A stretch of DNA of 48,189 nucleotides from positions 1-48,189 of the forward strand of contig NZ_PZJU01000059.1 of NCBI RefSeq assembly GCF_003206715.1, given 5' to 3'. The stretch comes from Salinicola peritrichatus. Lineage in GTDB: Bacteria; Pseudomonadota; Gammaproteobacteria; Pseudomonadales; Halomonadaceae. A program made the position numbers and the translations under genes. Under the pieces are notes generated by a model, which was given only the letters and a program-made list of their open reading frames with translations, was not told where the DNA came from and did no database searches. Shown here in pieces: positions 1 to 7,666 of the stretch. The number at the start of each line of letters is the position of its first letter. The first letter of the stretch is position 1.

Positions 1-12
1 AAACACCACACT

Positions 13-150
13 AGGGAAGTGCTGAATAAATCGTCGAGCAGGATGAAGCGCAAGGCGCACGGGGCGCAGGAACCGGAGCATATGGGTTATATGTGAGGAT
101 TCCGAGCACCGCGCAACGCAGCGATTCGCCTGCGCAGACATTTATCGTAC
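13..150 (-). repeat. Intergenic repeat, copy 1 of a dispersed family
   Basis: This leader segment is highly similar, in opposite orientation, to the element at 23526-23677. Both contain the strings gctgaataaatcg, gagcaggatgaagcgc and cctgcgcagacatttat in the same order and at the same spacing. The right end has decayed: after acatttat the match stops. It ends only a few bases before the lgt ribosome binding site (aaggag, 153-158), so the lgt promoter must lie inside or upstream of it. No coding potential is seen. Confidence 0.7.
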
Positions 151-163
151 CCAAGGAGAAAGC

Positions 164-967
164 ATGCTGGCCTACCCCAATATCGATCCGGTCGCCGTGT
201 CACTGGGTCCGCTCAAGGTGCATTGGTATGGGCTGATGTACGTGATCGGTTTCGTCGGTGCCTGGTGGCTGGGGCGCAAGCGCGCCGACCGCCTGGGACT
301 CAAGCCCGACGATATCGGCGACATGCTGTTCTACGGCGCACTGGGCGTGGTGCTGGGCGGACGCATCGGCTATGCGCTGTTCTACGGGCTCGATCGCCTG
401 CTGGAGAATCCGCTGTGGATATTCCAGATCTGGGATGGCGGCATGAGTTTTCACGGCGGTCTGCTCGGCGTGCTGCTGGCGGCTTTTCTGTTTGCCCGCA
501 AGCATCGACTGGCATTCTTCCAGCTTACCGACTTCATCGCGCCACTGGTGCCGATCGGCCTCGGCGCGGGTCGCATCGGCAATTTCATCAACCACGAGCT
601 ACCGGGGCGGGTTACCGACGTACCCTGGGCATTGGTCTTTCCCGGGATGAGCGGGCAGGGGCGGCATCCGTCGTCGCTCTATCAGTTCCTGCTCGAAGGG
701 GTGGTGCTGTTCGCGGTGCTGTGGACCGTGTCGACGACCCCACGTCAGCGAGGTTTCGTCTCGGGCCTGTTCCTGGTCTGCTATGGTGCGTTCCGGTTCG
801 TCTCGGAGTTTTTCCGGCAACCCGACCCGCAGTTGGGTTTCATCGCCTTCGGCTGGCTGACCATGGGACAGCTATTGTCGCTGCCGATGATCCTGGCGGG
901 TGTCGCGTTGATTGCCTGGTCGCGGCACAATGGCATCGACGATGCCCGTGTCCGGCAAACCGGTTGA
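164..967 (+). CDS. lgt: Prolipoprotein diacylglyceryl transferase
   Basis: Lgt transfers a diacylglyceryl group from phosphatidylglycerol to the lipobox cysteine of prolipoproteins in the inner membrane, the first step of lipoprotein maturation. The 267-residue protein is slightly shorter than the E. coli enzyme (about 290) and is mostly hydrophobic, with around seven predicted membrane segments. The family signature is present: [11 protein letters not shown] near residue 93 and the conserved [14 protein letters not shown] stretch near 135-148, which contains the essential arginine and asparagine. The start is supported by aaggag five bases upstream. It is followed by a short tandem repeat rather than an obvious terminator. 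Its neighbour thyA, two genes downstream, reflects the common lgt-thyA order in gammaproteobacteria, here interrupted by a toxin-antitoxin pair. Confidence 0.97.
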   Translation: MLAYPNIDPVAVSLGPLKVHWYGLMYVIGFVGAWWLGRKRADRLGLKPDDIGDMLFYGALGVVLGGRIGYALFYGLDRLLENPLWIFQIWDGGMSFHGGLLGVLLAAFLFARKHRLAFFQLTDFIAPLVPIGLGAGRIGNFINHELPGRVTDVPWALVFPGMSGQGRHPSSLYQFLLEGVVLFAVLWTVSTTPRQRGFVSGLFLVCYGAFRFVSEFFRQPDPQLGFIAFGWLTMGQLLSLPMILAGVALIAWSRHNGIDDARVRQTG

Positions 968-971
968 GCTC

Positions 972-1012
972 GACCGGATATTGGATATTCGGGTATTCGG
1001 GTATCCGGGACG
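972..1012. repeat. Short degenerate tandem repeat after lgt
   Basis: Immediately after the lgt stop codon the sequence runs as degenerate 7-8 base units: ggatattg, gatattcg, ggtattcg, ggtatccg. The best-preserved unit, ttcgggta, occurs twice in tandem. It resembles in size and position the heptamer arrays at 22271-22315 and 33419-33444 but has a different unit sequence. Confidence 0.6.
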
Positions 1013-1091
1013 ATTGGCTATACCGGGTTGATGGGCTATGGTAGTCGCAGGTATTACCTTTGGCTACCCTCTAGCTACGGAGGAAACCGGA

Positions 1092-1370
1092 ATGGCAACG
1101 CCAACATCCATCAAACTCGACGATGACCTGAAACGGCGGGTCCAGCATCTGGCCGATGCTCGTCGGCGCTCGGCACACTGGCTCATGCGTGAGGCCATCG
1201 AACAGTATGTGGAGCGCGAGGAAAAACGCGAGTCTTTCAGACACGACACGCTCAGGGCCTGGGAGGACTATCAGGCGACCGGATTGCATGCGACCGCGGA
1301 CGAAGTGGAGAAGTGGCTGACCGGTTGGGGGACGGATAGCGAGGAGCCGGCCCCGATATGCCACAAGTGA
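1092..1370 (+). CDS. Ribbon-helix-helix (CopG/ParD-type) antitoxin
   Basis: A 92-residue protein that begins with TSIKLDDDLKRRVQHLAD, the beta strand and first helix of a ribbon-helix-helix DNA-binding domain, followed by RRSAHWLMREAIEQYVEREE, the second helix. The C-terminal part is acidic and probably wraps the toxin. Such antitoxins bind their own promoter as dimers and neutralise the cognate toxin. The start at 1092 is chosen over an upstream in-frame ATG (1038) because ggagg lies just before it and the RHH strand begins at once. It overlaps the following toxin gene by 13 bases, the usual arrangement for coupled expression. It sits between lgt and thyA, which are normally adjacent, so it is probably an insertion. 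Confidence 0.85.
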   Translation: MATPTSIKLDDDLKRRVQHLADARRRSAHWLMREAIEQYVEREEKRESFRHDTLRAWEDYQATGLHATADEVEKWLTGWGTDSEEPAPICHK

Positions 1371-1651
1371 TCTTCGCCCCGGCTGCAATCAGGGATCTGG
1401 AGCGACTGCGTGATTTTTTGCAACCGAAGAACTCGGCAGCGGCCGAGAAGGCGGCGCAAGTCATCATCCGGAACGTCCGGGCTCTCGGAGAGCTGCCACA
1501 CGTCGGTCGCCCCATCGACGACTTGCCCGAGGAGTATCGGGACTGGCCGATCGGCTATGGCGATAGCGGCTATATCGCTCGATACCGTATCGACAGCGAC
1601 GATACCGTTGTGATACTGGCCATTCGTCACCAGAAGGAAGCCGGCTTCTAG
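1358..1651 (+). CDS. RelE/ParE-family toxin
   Basis: A 97-residue basic protein with the ParE pattern: an N-terminal strand and helix ([18 protein letters not shown]), a central helix ([19 protein letters not shown]), then [28 protein letters not shown] and a final strand ([14 protein letters not shown]). ParE members poison DNA gyrase and RelE members cleave mRNA; the sequence alone does not say which applies. It overlaps the RHH antitoxin by 13 bases. The C-terminal RHQKEAGF ending is typical of ParE/RelE members. Likely intact. Confidence 0.85.
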   Translation: MPQVIFAPAAIRDLERLRDFLQPKNSAAAEKAAQVIIRNVRALGELPHVGRPIDDLPEEYRDWPIGYGDSGYIARYRIDSDDTVVILAIRHQKEAGF

Positions 1652-1725
1652 CTAGCAGGAATGCTGGGTACTTTTCAGATAGGGGCCTATCGACTGGCCA
1701 TTGGTTTTTTTCAAAGGAGTGTGCC

Positions 1726-2520
1726 ATGCGGCCTTATCTCGACTTGATGCAGCGCGTGCTGGATAGCGGTGTCGAAAAAGCCGACCGCACCGGCGTCGGC
1801 ACGCTCAGTGTCTTCGGCCACCAGATGCGTTTCGATCTGAGCGCGGGATTCCCGCTGGTGACGACCAAGAAGCTGCATCTGCGCTCGATCATCCATGAAC
1901 TGTTGTGGTTCTTGCGCGGCGACACCAACATCGCCTATCTGCACGAGCATGACGTGACGATCTGGGACGAGTGGGCGGACGCCAACGGCGATCTGGGGCC
2001 GGTCTACGGTTATCAATGGCGCAGTTGGCCGACGCCGGACGGCGAACATGTCGACCAGATCGCCAAGCTGATCGACCAGATTCGGCGCAATCCCGACTCG
2101 CGCCGGCATATCGTCTCGGCCTGGAATCCGGCGCTGGTCGATGAAATGGCGTTGCCGCCGTGCCACGCGCTGTTTCAGTTCTACGTCGCCAACGGCAGGC
2201 TCTCCTGCCAGCTCTATCAGCGCAGCGCCGATATCTTTCTGGGGGTGCCGTTCAACATCGCCAGCTATGCGCTGCTGACCCATATGATCGCTCAGGTCTG
2301 TGATCTCGAGCCGGGCGAGTTCGTGCACACGTTCGGAGACGCCCACCTCTATCTCAATCACCTCGAACAGGCCAAACTGCAACTGACGCGGGAGCCGTTG
2401 CCGTTGCCCACGCTCAGGCTCAATCCGGCGATCGACGACCTGTTCGATTTCCGCTTCGAGGACATCGCCATCGAGAACTACCAGGCTCATCCATCGATCA
2501 AGGCCCCGATTGCCGTATGA
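1726..2520 (+). CDS. thyA: Thymidylate synthase
   Basis: Converts dUMP and methylene-tetrahydrofolate to dTMP and dihydrofolate. The protein is 264 residues, the same length as E. coli ThyA. The nucleophile is Cys146 in [12 protein letters not shown], the substrate-binding segment [20 protein letters not shown] follows, and the C-terminus ends in APIAV as the family does. The start has an aaaggag site (gene begins ATGCGGCCTTATCTC). It overlaps folA by four bases (ATGA), so the enzyme that makes dihydrofolate and the one that reduces it are translationally coupled. This is a standard gammaproteobacterial arrangement and nothing looks unusual. Confidence 0.98.
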   Translation: MRPYLDLMQRVLDSGVEKADRTGVGTLSVFGHQMRFDLSAGFPLVTTKKLHLRSIIHELLWFLRGDTNIAYLHEHDVTIWDEWADANGDLGPVYGYQWRSWPTPDGEHVDQIAKLIDQIRRNPDSRRHIVSAWNPALVDEMALPPCHALFQFYVANGRLSCQLYQRSADIFLGVPFNIASYALLTHMIAQVCDLEPGEFVHTFGDAHLYLNHLEQAKLQLTREPLPLPTLRLNPAIDDLFDFRFEDIAIENYQAHPSIKAPIAV

Positions 2521-3068
2521 GTGACATGCCGACCCTGCCCGCGCCGGAAACGCCTGTAGCGATGATCGCGGCGTTGGCTCAGAATCGAACCATCGGTATC
2601 GGTAACCGCTTGCCTTGGTATCTGCCGGAAGACCTCAAGCGCTTCAAGGTCTCGACACAGGGCAAACCGCTGGTCATGGGGCGCAAGACCTTCGAATCCA
2701 TCGGCCGGCCGCTGCCGGGGCGTCTCAATATCGTCATTACCCGCGATAAGCATTATCAAAGCCATCATTCCGGCATTCGGGTCTGTCACTCGTTGGGCGA
2801 AGCCTTGGAGCTTGCCGATCAGCAGGCCTTGATCGACGATGCCGATGAGATCATGGTCATGGGCGGCGGAGAGATCTACGCCCAGGCGCTGCCGGTGGCG
2901 ACTCGCCTTTATCTTACCGAGGTGGAGATCGAGGTCGAGGGAGATGCGCACTTCCCCGAAATCGACGCGCGCCAGTGGCGGGAAGTCGAACGTCTTCCCG
3001 GCGTGCCGCAGCCAGGGCAGCCGGAGTATGCTTTCGTCCAGTATCGCCGATCGCTCGGCTCTGGCTGA
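2517..3068 (+). CDS. folA: Dihydrofolate reductase
   Basis: Reduces dihydrofolate to tetrahydrofolate with NADPH, regenerating the cofactor used by ThyA. The core starts at [21 protein letters not shown] and includes LPEDLKRFK with the catalytic acidic residue, [16 protein letters not shown] for NADPH binding, and [13 protein letters not shown]. At 183 residues it is about 20 longer than E. coli FolA. The extra length is a proline-rich N-terminus ([13 protein letters not shown]) and a short C-terminal tail. The start codon overlaps the thyA stop (ATGA). An internal start at Met15 would give a more typical N-terminus, but the overlap supports the longer form. Confidence 0.96.
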   Translation: MSDMPTLPAPETPVAMIAALAQNRTIGIGNRLPWYLPEDLKRFKVSTQGKPLVMGRKTFESIGRPLPGRLNIVITRDKHYQSHHSGIRVCHSLGEALELADQQALIDDADEIMVMGGGEIYAQALPVATRLYLTEVEIEVEGDAHFPEIDARQWREVERLPGVPQPGQPEYAFVQYRRSLGSG

Positions 3069-3144
3069 GTGATCGAACGAAGTGGACAACTGCCGTTGGG
3101 ATGAGCGGCAGCAAATCGCAGCAAGCATGAGAGGAGAGGGGGCC

Positions 3145-4071
3145 GTGTTGACGGATCGAACACAGGCGCTTCTGGCGGCCATCGAGCACCAGATCGATGC
3201 CAGCCAGGCCGCGCTGGAGGCCGAGAGGGATCGGGTCAGGTCGCTCGAGGCCGAGAACCGTGCGCTCAAGGAGCGTTTGCTGGCATTGGCCGAGCTGGAC
3301 CCGATGGTCGTCAAGGGGCATGTCCATAACGAAGATCCGGACGGCGGTACCCGCGCCCGAGGCCTGGGTAATTTGGCGTTTCGCCGGCCTCGGCACAAGC
3401 CGGATGGCGCCGAGGGCGACAGTGCCAGACGGGCCGTTTCTCCCTTGCAGCGTCTGACCTCATCGCCTTCCACGCCTGTACCCGAGGCCGATGGCAAGCG
3501 CTCGCAAGATACCGCTGTGAGCGCCGTTGCCGAGGAAGTCGTTCCGGCCGAACCGAAGCGCGAAGCTGCAGACTCCTCGGTTGACTCGTCTCCACCCGGT
3601 GCCAATGAAAAGTCTCCCGGTGCCGATACCCCGCTGCCTCCGGATGCTCATGGGCAGAACGCGCTTGCCTTTGGTCCCGAACACGAGGCGCCCTCTCCCC
3701 AGGCGCTACTGGCGCAGTGGTACAAGCGGTATCCACAGACCTTCTTCAAAGGACATACCCGACCACTGAAGACCGGGATCCATCTCGATCTCTGCGAGCG
3801 CGAACCGTGGCCGGAGAAGCTGGTCCGTCGCGCCCTGGCCTGTTACGTGCACCTGCCGCGCTATCTCAAGTCGGTTCGCGAGGGCGCCCGGCGGGTCGAT
3901 CTCTTCGGCGCGGACAGCGAGATCGTTACCCAGGAAGAGGCGAAGCACGCCAAGCGCCAGCTGGAAGCGCTGCAGAAAAAGCAGAAGGATCGGGAAACAC
4001 AGAAACGTTCCGAGCAACTGGATCGCAAGATCGGCGCCTTGCTGGCGAAGCACGGCCAACGGCATTCGTGA
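3145..4071 (+). CDS. ProQ/FinO-domain RNA-binding protein
   Basis: About 308 residues in three parts. The first (about 1-60) is a predicted coiled coil (IDASQAALEAERDRVRSLEAENRALKERL). The middle (about 60-185) is low-complexity, rich in Pro, Ser, Glu and Ala, and probably disordered. The third (about 185-275) is a FinO/ProQ fold: LLAQWYKRYPQTFFKGHTR, PLKTGIHLDL, VRRALACYVHLPRYL. A lysine/glutamate-rich helix with KRQLEALQKKQKDRET ends it. Family members bind structured RNAs and 3-prime ends, stabilise small RNAs and promote pairing. I chose GTG at 3145 because gaggag lies eight bases upstream; an in-frame GTG at 3082 would add 21 unconvincing residues. The N-terminal coiled coil is absent from E. 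coli ProQ, so this is a variant architecture. Confidence 0.85.
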   Translation: MLTDRTQALLAAIEHQIDASQAALEAERDRVRSLEAENRALKERLLALAELDPMVVKGHVHNEDPDGGTRARGLGNLAFRRPRHKPDGAEGDSARRAVSPLQRLTSSPSTPVPEADGKRSQDTAVSAVAEEVVPAEPKREAADSSVDSSPPGANEKSPGADTPLPPDAHGQNALAFGPEHEAPSPQALLAQWYKRYPQTFFKGHTRPLKTGIHLDLCEREPWPEKLVRRALACYVHLPRYLKSVREGARRVDLFGADSEIVTQEEAKHAKRQLEALQKKQKDRETQKRSEQLDRKIGALLAKHGQRHS

Positions 4072-4495
4072 CCTGAGCGTGTCATCAAGCAGATCGTTGA
4101 CTACAACTTTCGTCGTGTTCGTGAGGCTTTTGCATGAACGATGCACGCGCCGTCGGAGTACAGTCAGAAGCTTAGAGATGTTTCCCGTCCCGTGATGTCA
4201 TCGGATTGACACACGCCCGGGCTAGCTTACTGGCGCCATCTGCACGCAAATCGTTGGGTCGATCTTCGGCGACATCGCGGATGAGGGCGATACGCAGGCA
4301 ACGAAAACAGTGTTTTTTTCTTGTTGCGTTCGAGGAAAGTCCAGTATATGGTTTTCGGGCGAGCATTGGACAATAACAAGGCTTTCGAGTTCCGCAGCCC
4401 TCATTCGTTCGCGTGACGAGGCTGGTTGAAGGTACCGAAGCCGACTGCATCTGCAGACACGATCGAACAGTAAGCTAGTTAAGGAACCTATCGCG
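4072..4495. promoter_or_regulatory. Long leader region of the porin gene
   Basis: This 424-base gap has lower GC than its surroundings and no convincing reading frame. A possible sigma-70 promoter is ttgttg (4321-4326), an 18-base spacer, then tatatg (4345-4350), which would give a 5-prime untranslated region of about 140 bases. A T-run (4312-4320) precedes it. The porin ribosome binding site is aagga at 4480-4484. A long leader is common for outer-membrane porins, which are often targets of Hfq- or ProQ-dependent small RNAs, but no specific site is recognised here. Confidence 0.4.
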
Positions 4496-5644
4496 ATGAA
4501 AAAGACACTCTTAGCGACTGCTATTGCTGGTGCCCTGGGCGCCTCCGCTGCGGCTCAGGCGGCGACTGTCTACAACCAGGACGGCACGCAACTCGATATC
4601 TACGGCAACCTCCAGATTTCCTACAAAAACGTCAAGAATGAAAGTGGTAACTGGGAAGACGAGCTCTTCGACAACGGTTCTACCATCGGCTTCTCCGGTC
4701 AGCACATCATCAACCCGGGCCTGACCGGTTACTTCAAGGCGGAGTTCGAATTCGATGCCGATGAGCAGAAAGGCTCCGGTAAAGGCATCGACCGTGGCGA
4801 CCAGGCCTACATGGGCCTGAAAGGTAACTTCGGTGACGTTCGACTGGGCTCCTGGGATCCGCTGATCGATGACTGGACCCAAGATCCGATCTCCAACAAC
4901 GAATACTTCGATAACTCAGACTCCACGACTGACATTGGTGGTCTGTACGGTAACTCGCTGGCGGATGCCGATGAAGATATCGCGACCGACCGTGAAGGCG
5001 ACAAATTCCAGTATATGTCTCCGGTCTGGTCAGGCCTGCAGTTTGCCATCGGCACCCAGTACAAAGGCGATGCCGAGAGCGAGTTCAACGCTGACCATCA
5101 CCTTGAGGGTGAAGGTGTTTCCAGCGGTGGCTCCAATGCCTCTTTCTTTGGCGGTCTGAAGTACGCTTACGAGAACTTCTCTCTTGCCGCTGTTTATGAC
5201 GATCTGAATAATTATGATCTTCGAGTCAATGGCGATAAGTACGAAGCCAATGCCTATGGTCTGTTGGGTCAGTACACCATCGACACACTGCGTGTCGCGC
5301 TTAAAGTCGAAGATACCGACGCAACTTACGCAGGCGAAGACGGCGACATTATGCGCTACGCGTTGGGCGCTCGTTACGGTTACGCGCTGTCCGACAACTT
5401 CGCGGGTGACGTGTACGGTTCTTACCAGTACGTCGACGCTGATGAAGAAGTAGCAGCTCTGGCCAACTCTGGTGGCGTTAACAGCGCTGGTGACTATGTG
5501 GGTGACGATACCTTCAACGAATTTATCATTGGTGCCACCTACAACATCTCTCCGGCGATGTACACCTACATCGAGTATGCGCAGTACGATCGTTCCCATG
5601 ATGCCGGCGACGGTGTTGCCGTGGGTGCACTCTACGCTTTCTAA
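4496..5644 (+). CDS. Gram-negative general porin
   Basis: A 382-residue outer-membrane beta-barrel precursor. Residues 1-22 (MKKTLLATAIAGALGASAAAQA) form a signal peptide with an AQA cleavage site. The mature protein starts ATVYNQDGTQLDIYGNLQIS and shows alternating amphipathic strands with turns such as NYDLRVNGDKYEANAYGLLGQY. The acidic loops (DADEDIATDREGD, DAGDG) are typical of halophile porins. It ends with phenylalanine (VAVGALYAF), the residue recognised by the Bam assembly complex. It belongs to the OmpC/OmpF-like trimeric porin superfamily and probably lets small hydrophilic solutes diffuse. The codon bias differs from its neighbours (many aac and ggt codons), as expected for a highly expressed gene. 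A strong terminator follows. Confidence 0.93.
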   Translation: MKKTLLATAIAGALGASAAAQAATVYNQDGTQLDIYGNLQISYKNVKNESGNWEDELFDNGSTIGFSGQHIINPGLTGYFKAEFEFDADEQKGSGKGIDRGDQAYMGLKGNFGDVRLGSWDPLIDDWTQDPISNNEYFDNSDSTTDIGGLYGNSLADADEDIATDREGDKFQYMSPVWSGLQFAIGTQYKGDAESEFNADHHLEGEGVSSGGSNASFFGGLKYAYENFSLAAVYDDLNNYDLRVNGDKYEANAYGLLGQYTIDTLRVALKVEDTDATYAGEDGDIMRYALGARYGYALSDNFAGDVYGSYQYVDADEEVAALANSGGVNSAGDYVGDDTFNEFIIGATYNISPAMYTYIEYAQYDRSHDAGDGVAVGALYAF

Positions 5645-5685
5645 GCGAATCCGATTCGAGCGGTCGCTGACCGCTCCATCGAACG

Positions 5686-5711
5686 AAGCCGGCCTTTGGG
5701 CCGGCTTTTTT
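5686..5711 (+). terminator. Rho-independent terminator of the porin gene
   Basis: The inverted repeat agccggcc / ggccggct with a ttt-g loop is followed directly by a run of six T. It lies about 40 bases after the porin stop codon and is a canonical intrinsic terminator. Confidence 0.93.
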
Positions 5712-5825
5712 GTGACTGCCATTCCCGGCAGTCACCCTCCGGGCCGTCGCCGAGCGACGTCAAAAATCGCTTCCGGCGATTTTCTGTGGTGCGCCAGGTA
5801 TGGCGCGCAGCGCCATACCTGGCGC
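5712..5825. repeat. Cluster of four further perfect hairpins
   Basis: Directly after the porin terminator come four more inverted repeats. GTGACTGCC/GGCAGTCAC (5712-5735, loop attccc) is the first. CGTCG/CGACG (5745-5759) is the second. AAAATCGC/GCGATTTT (5763-5783, loop ttccg) is the third. The fourth is a 15-bp perfect pair gcgccaggtatggcg/cgccatacctggcgc (5791-5825, 5-base loop). None carries a clear T-run except partly the third. They resemble REP-type palindromes in size. 5826-5943 shows no further structure. Confidence 0.75.
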
Positions 5826-5943
5826 TGTTCCGGTACAGGTGGTGCTGGCCGGATGACTTGGGGAGGGGCAAATTGGCTGTCTGTTGTATTGCGAGTCAAT
5901 ACACGATACAGTTTGAGCATCTCGATAGAGTGGGTTGGTGGCG

Positions 5944-6222
5944 ATGATCAAGAGTTTCAAACACAAAGGGTTGAAGGCTCTATACGAGAGGGGCGAGACA
6001 AAAGGAGTGCATCAGGGGCATGTCAAAAAGCTACGCCGGATTCTGACCGTACTGGATACGGCAAACGATGCGCAAGACATGGCACAGCCGGGGTTCAAGC
6101 TACATCTACTGGAGCCGAAACGGGACGGGATCTGGTCGGTATGGGTTAGCGGCAATTGGCGTGTGACGTTTGCCTTTGAAGGCGTTGATGCCGTGATGGT
6201 CGACTATCGAGATTACCATTAA
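5944..6222 (+). CDS. higB: HigB-type toxin (RelE/ParE superfamily)
   Basis: A 92-residue protein with the full HigB/plasmid-maintenance-killer pattern: IKSFKHKGLKALYERG at the start, VHQGHVKKLRRILTVLDTANDAQDM in the helices, then KLHLLEPKRDGIWSVWVSGNWRVTFAF and the terminal VDYRDYH. HigB toxins cleave mRNA on the ribosome. The start at ATG 5944 is chosen because family members begin MIKSF; an in-frame TTG or GTG upstream is possible. As usual for hig modules, the toxin gene comes before the antitoxin gene (6260). The GC content is below that of the surrounding housekeeping genes, consistent with horizontal transfer. Confidence 0.9.
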   Translation: MIKSFKHKGLKALYERGETKGVHQGHVKKLRRILTVLDTANDAQDMAQPGFKLHLLEPKRDGIWSVWVSGNWRVTFAFEGVDAVMVDYRDYH

Positions 6223-6259
6223 GGCTTGTTTCATAATATTTAGCAGAGAGGTGATAGCC

Positions 6260-6541
6260 ATGTTCAATCCGTGCCATCCCGGAGAGATCCTTCGCGAAGA
6301 AGTTATCAATGCGCTCGGTTTGAGCGTCACCGAGGCTGCTCGCCGGCTGAAAATCACTCGCGCCAATTTATCGCGTATATTGAACGAACATGCTTCGATT
6401 TCACCTGACTTGGCTGTACGCCTCGAGCGTGCTGGTGTTGGCCGTGCCGAGCACTGGCTGCGCATGCAGGTGCAGTATGACGTATGGGTTGCACAGCACC
6501 GTGATCAGCCGGAAGTAGAACCGCTTGCCGAAGTATCCTGA
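6260..6541 (+). CDS. higA: HigA-type antitoxin
   Basis: A 93-residue antitoxin with the HigA signature HPGEILREEVINALGLSVTEAARRLKITRANLSRILNEHASISPDLAVRLERAG, an XRE-type helix-turn-helix, followed by AEHWLRMQVQYDVW. It would neutralise the HigB encoded 37 bases upstream and autoregulate the operon. The ATG at 6260 has gagagg eight bases upstream and is preferred over the in-frame GTG at 6251. Its reading frame is intact. Confidence 0.9.
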   Translation: MFNPCHPGEILREEVINALGLSVTEAARRLKITRANLSRILNEHASISPDLAVRLERAGVGRAEHWLRMQVQYDVWVAQHRDQPEVEPLAEVS

Positions 6542-6597
6542 CCGAATGGGGCTTTAACAGGTTGGTCTACTTGGACCTGTCTACGGGTGACGCCATG

Positions 6598-6800
6598 ATG
6601 AGGCAGAGCGGAAACCGACTCATCCGGGAGAATGCTGAGAGAGGATTTCATGCCGGACTATGGCCTGACAGTTGCGGGGCTTGCTGGGTCTCTGGGAGTG
6701 TCTCGTCAGTCAGTCAATGAACTGCTGCGTGAGCGCCGTGCTGCGACAGGGCTTGCCACGCACCGGCTTGGCGTAAATCCATATTTAGCTTCCTTTGAAG
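6598..6800 (+). pseudogene. Frameshifted and truncated HigA-like antitoxin relic
   Basis: The frame starting at 6612 reads KPTHPGE and then hits a stop. One base later in register the frame at 6632 continues MLREDFMPDYGLTVAGLAGSLGVSRQSVNELLRERRA. Joined, these give the canonical HigA string HPGEMLREDFMPDYGLTVAG, so a single A has been lost at about 6631 (gagaatg for gagaaatg). After RERRA the family pattern fades (ATGLATHRLGVNP) and the expected C-terminal alpha-helical half is missing. No toxin gene accompanies it. It lies between a complete HigBA pair and a complete ParDE pair, as a remnant of a fourth toxin-antitoxin module. The 95-residue open frame that continues into the ParD gene is not a real protein. 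Confidence 0.7.
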
Positions 6801-6854
6801 AGGTGGCTACGGGTGCTACAATTGTGTTGATTATCCACACAAAGGGGGTGGCTC

Positions 6855-7097
6855 ATGCCCAGGACGACAAGCGTCACTATCGGAGCACAACTAGACGATT
6901 TTGTAAGGAAGTTGATTGAATCCGGGCGCTATGGCTCAACCAGTGAAGTCGTGCGTTCAGCCTTGCGGTTGCTCGAACTCCAGGAAAATCAAACGACAGC
7001 ATTGAGAAGTGCTGTAGAAGCTGGAGAACGAAGCGGGGAAAGTGACTTTTCTCTGCGCGACATTGCCGCTCAGGTGAAACAGAAACACCATGTATAG
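6855..7097 (+). CDS. parD: ParD-type antitoxin
   Basis: An 80-residue protein with the ParD ribbon-helix-helix pattern: TTSVTIGAQLDDFVRKLIESGRYGSTSEVVRSALRLLELQE, followed by an extended C-terminal toxin-binding segment (ALRSAVEAGERSGESDFSLRDIAAQVKQ). It dimerises, represses its promoter and neutralises ParE. The preceding sequence contains an aaaggggg stretch that can act as ribosome binding site. It overlaps parE by eight bases. Confidence 0.92.
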   Translation: MPRTTSVTIGAQLDDFVRKLIESGRYGSTSEVVRSALRLLELQENQTTALRSAVEAGERSGESDFSLRDIAAQVKQKHHV

Positions 7098-7383
7098 GCT
7101 TTCCAATCTTGCGGCAGAGGATTTCGCGGCCATCTACGAATATACCTTGCTTAACTTTGGTGCCCGCCAGGCCGATGATTATACTCATGGCTTGGAGAGT
7201 ACCTTTCGTCTTCTGTCCAGCTCTCCACTCATGGGGTATGAGTGCCAAGAGATCGCTGATGGGGTTCGTCGTTACGATCACCAACGACACGCCATTTTTT
7301 ACCGGTGGCGTAAGCACGTTATTTTTGTCATCAGGATACTCCATCGGCAGATGGAGCCAATGAAGCATTTCTTCGAAATTTAA
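7090..7383 (+). CDS. parE: ParE-type toxin
   Basis: A 97-residue toxin of the RelE/ParE fold: YRLSNLAAEDFAAIYEYTLLNFGARQADDYTHGLESTFRLLSSSPLMG, then GVRRYDHQRHAIFYRW and VIFVIRILHRQMEPMKHF. The terminal strand and RILHRQMEP match ParE proteins that inhibit DNA gyrase. It pairs with the overlapping ParD. Both genes are intact and relatively AT-rich compared with the flanking chromosome, suggesting acquisition. Confidence 0.92.
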   Translation: MYRLSNLAAEDFAAIYEYTLLNFGARQADDYTHGLESTFRLLSSSPLMGYECQEIADGVRRYDHQRHAIFYRWRKHVIFVIRILHRQMEPMKHFFEI

Positions 7384-7553
7384 GCCTTGTCTGAAAAATC
7401 GACAGCGCTAGGCCTGTTGCCTGCGGACTAATGCACTTCCCACCTCCTTGTGGAGAAAGCGCCTTCTCGCTTCTGGTGGCTGAAACGTTTCGATGTGGCC
7501 GCAGCCCGCCTTCGTCGAGATGTCATTTTAGTGACAGGCTGGTAATCTCTTTG

Positions 7554-7571
7554 TTGAGTGAACGTTCAATA
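7554..7571. promoter_or_regulatory. BetI-like TetR-family operator candidate
   Basis: The sequence ttgagtgaacgttcaata contains the perfect palindrome TGAACGTTCA (7559-7568). From memory it differs by one base from the choline-responsive BetI operators of gammaproteobacteria (ttgattgaacgttcaat). It lies about 100 bases upstream of the ABC transporter start codon. Promoter elements around it are not clear. The rest of the 7384-7666 gap shows no gene. Confidence 0.35.
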
Positions 7572-7666
7572 TCGTGAATGTCACGCTGTCGTAACAGGTC
7601 TGTCGTATAACAAAGTGCCTCGCACGGTCGAAGACCAGCGACTCGACGAACAACAGGAGACCTTCG

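Noticed and set aside
5712-5825. Hairpin cluster as integron attC sites
   Set aside because: No integrase gene, no core-site consensus, and the following TA genes lack attC on both sides.
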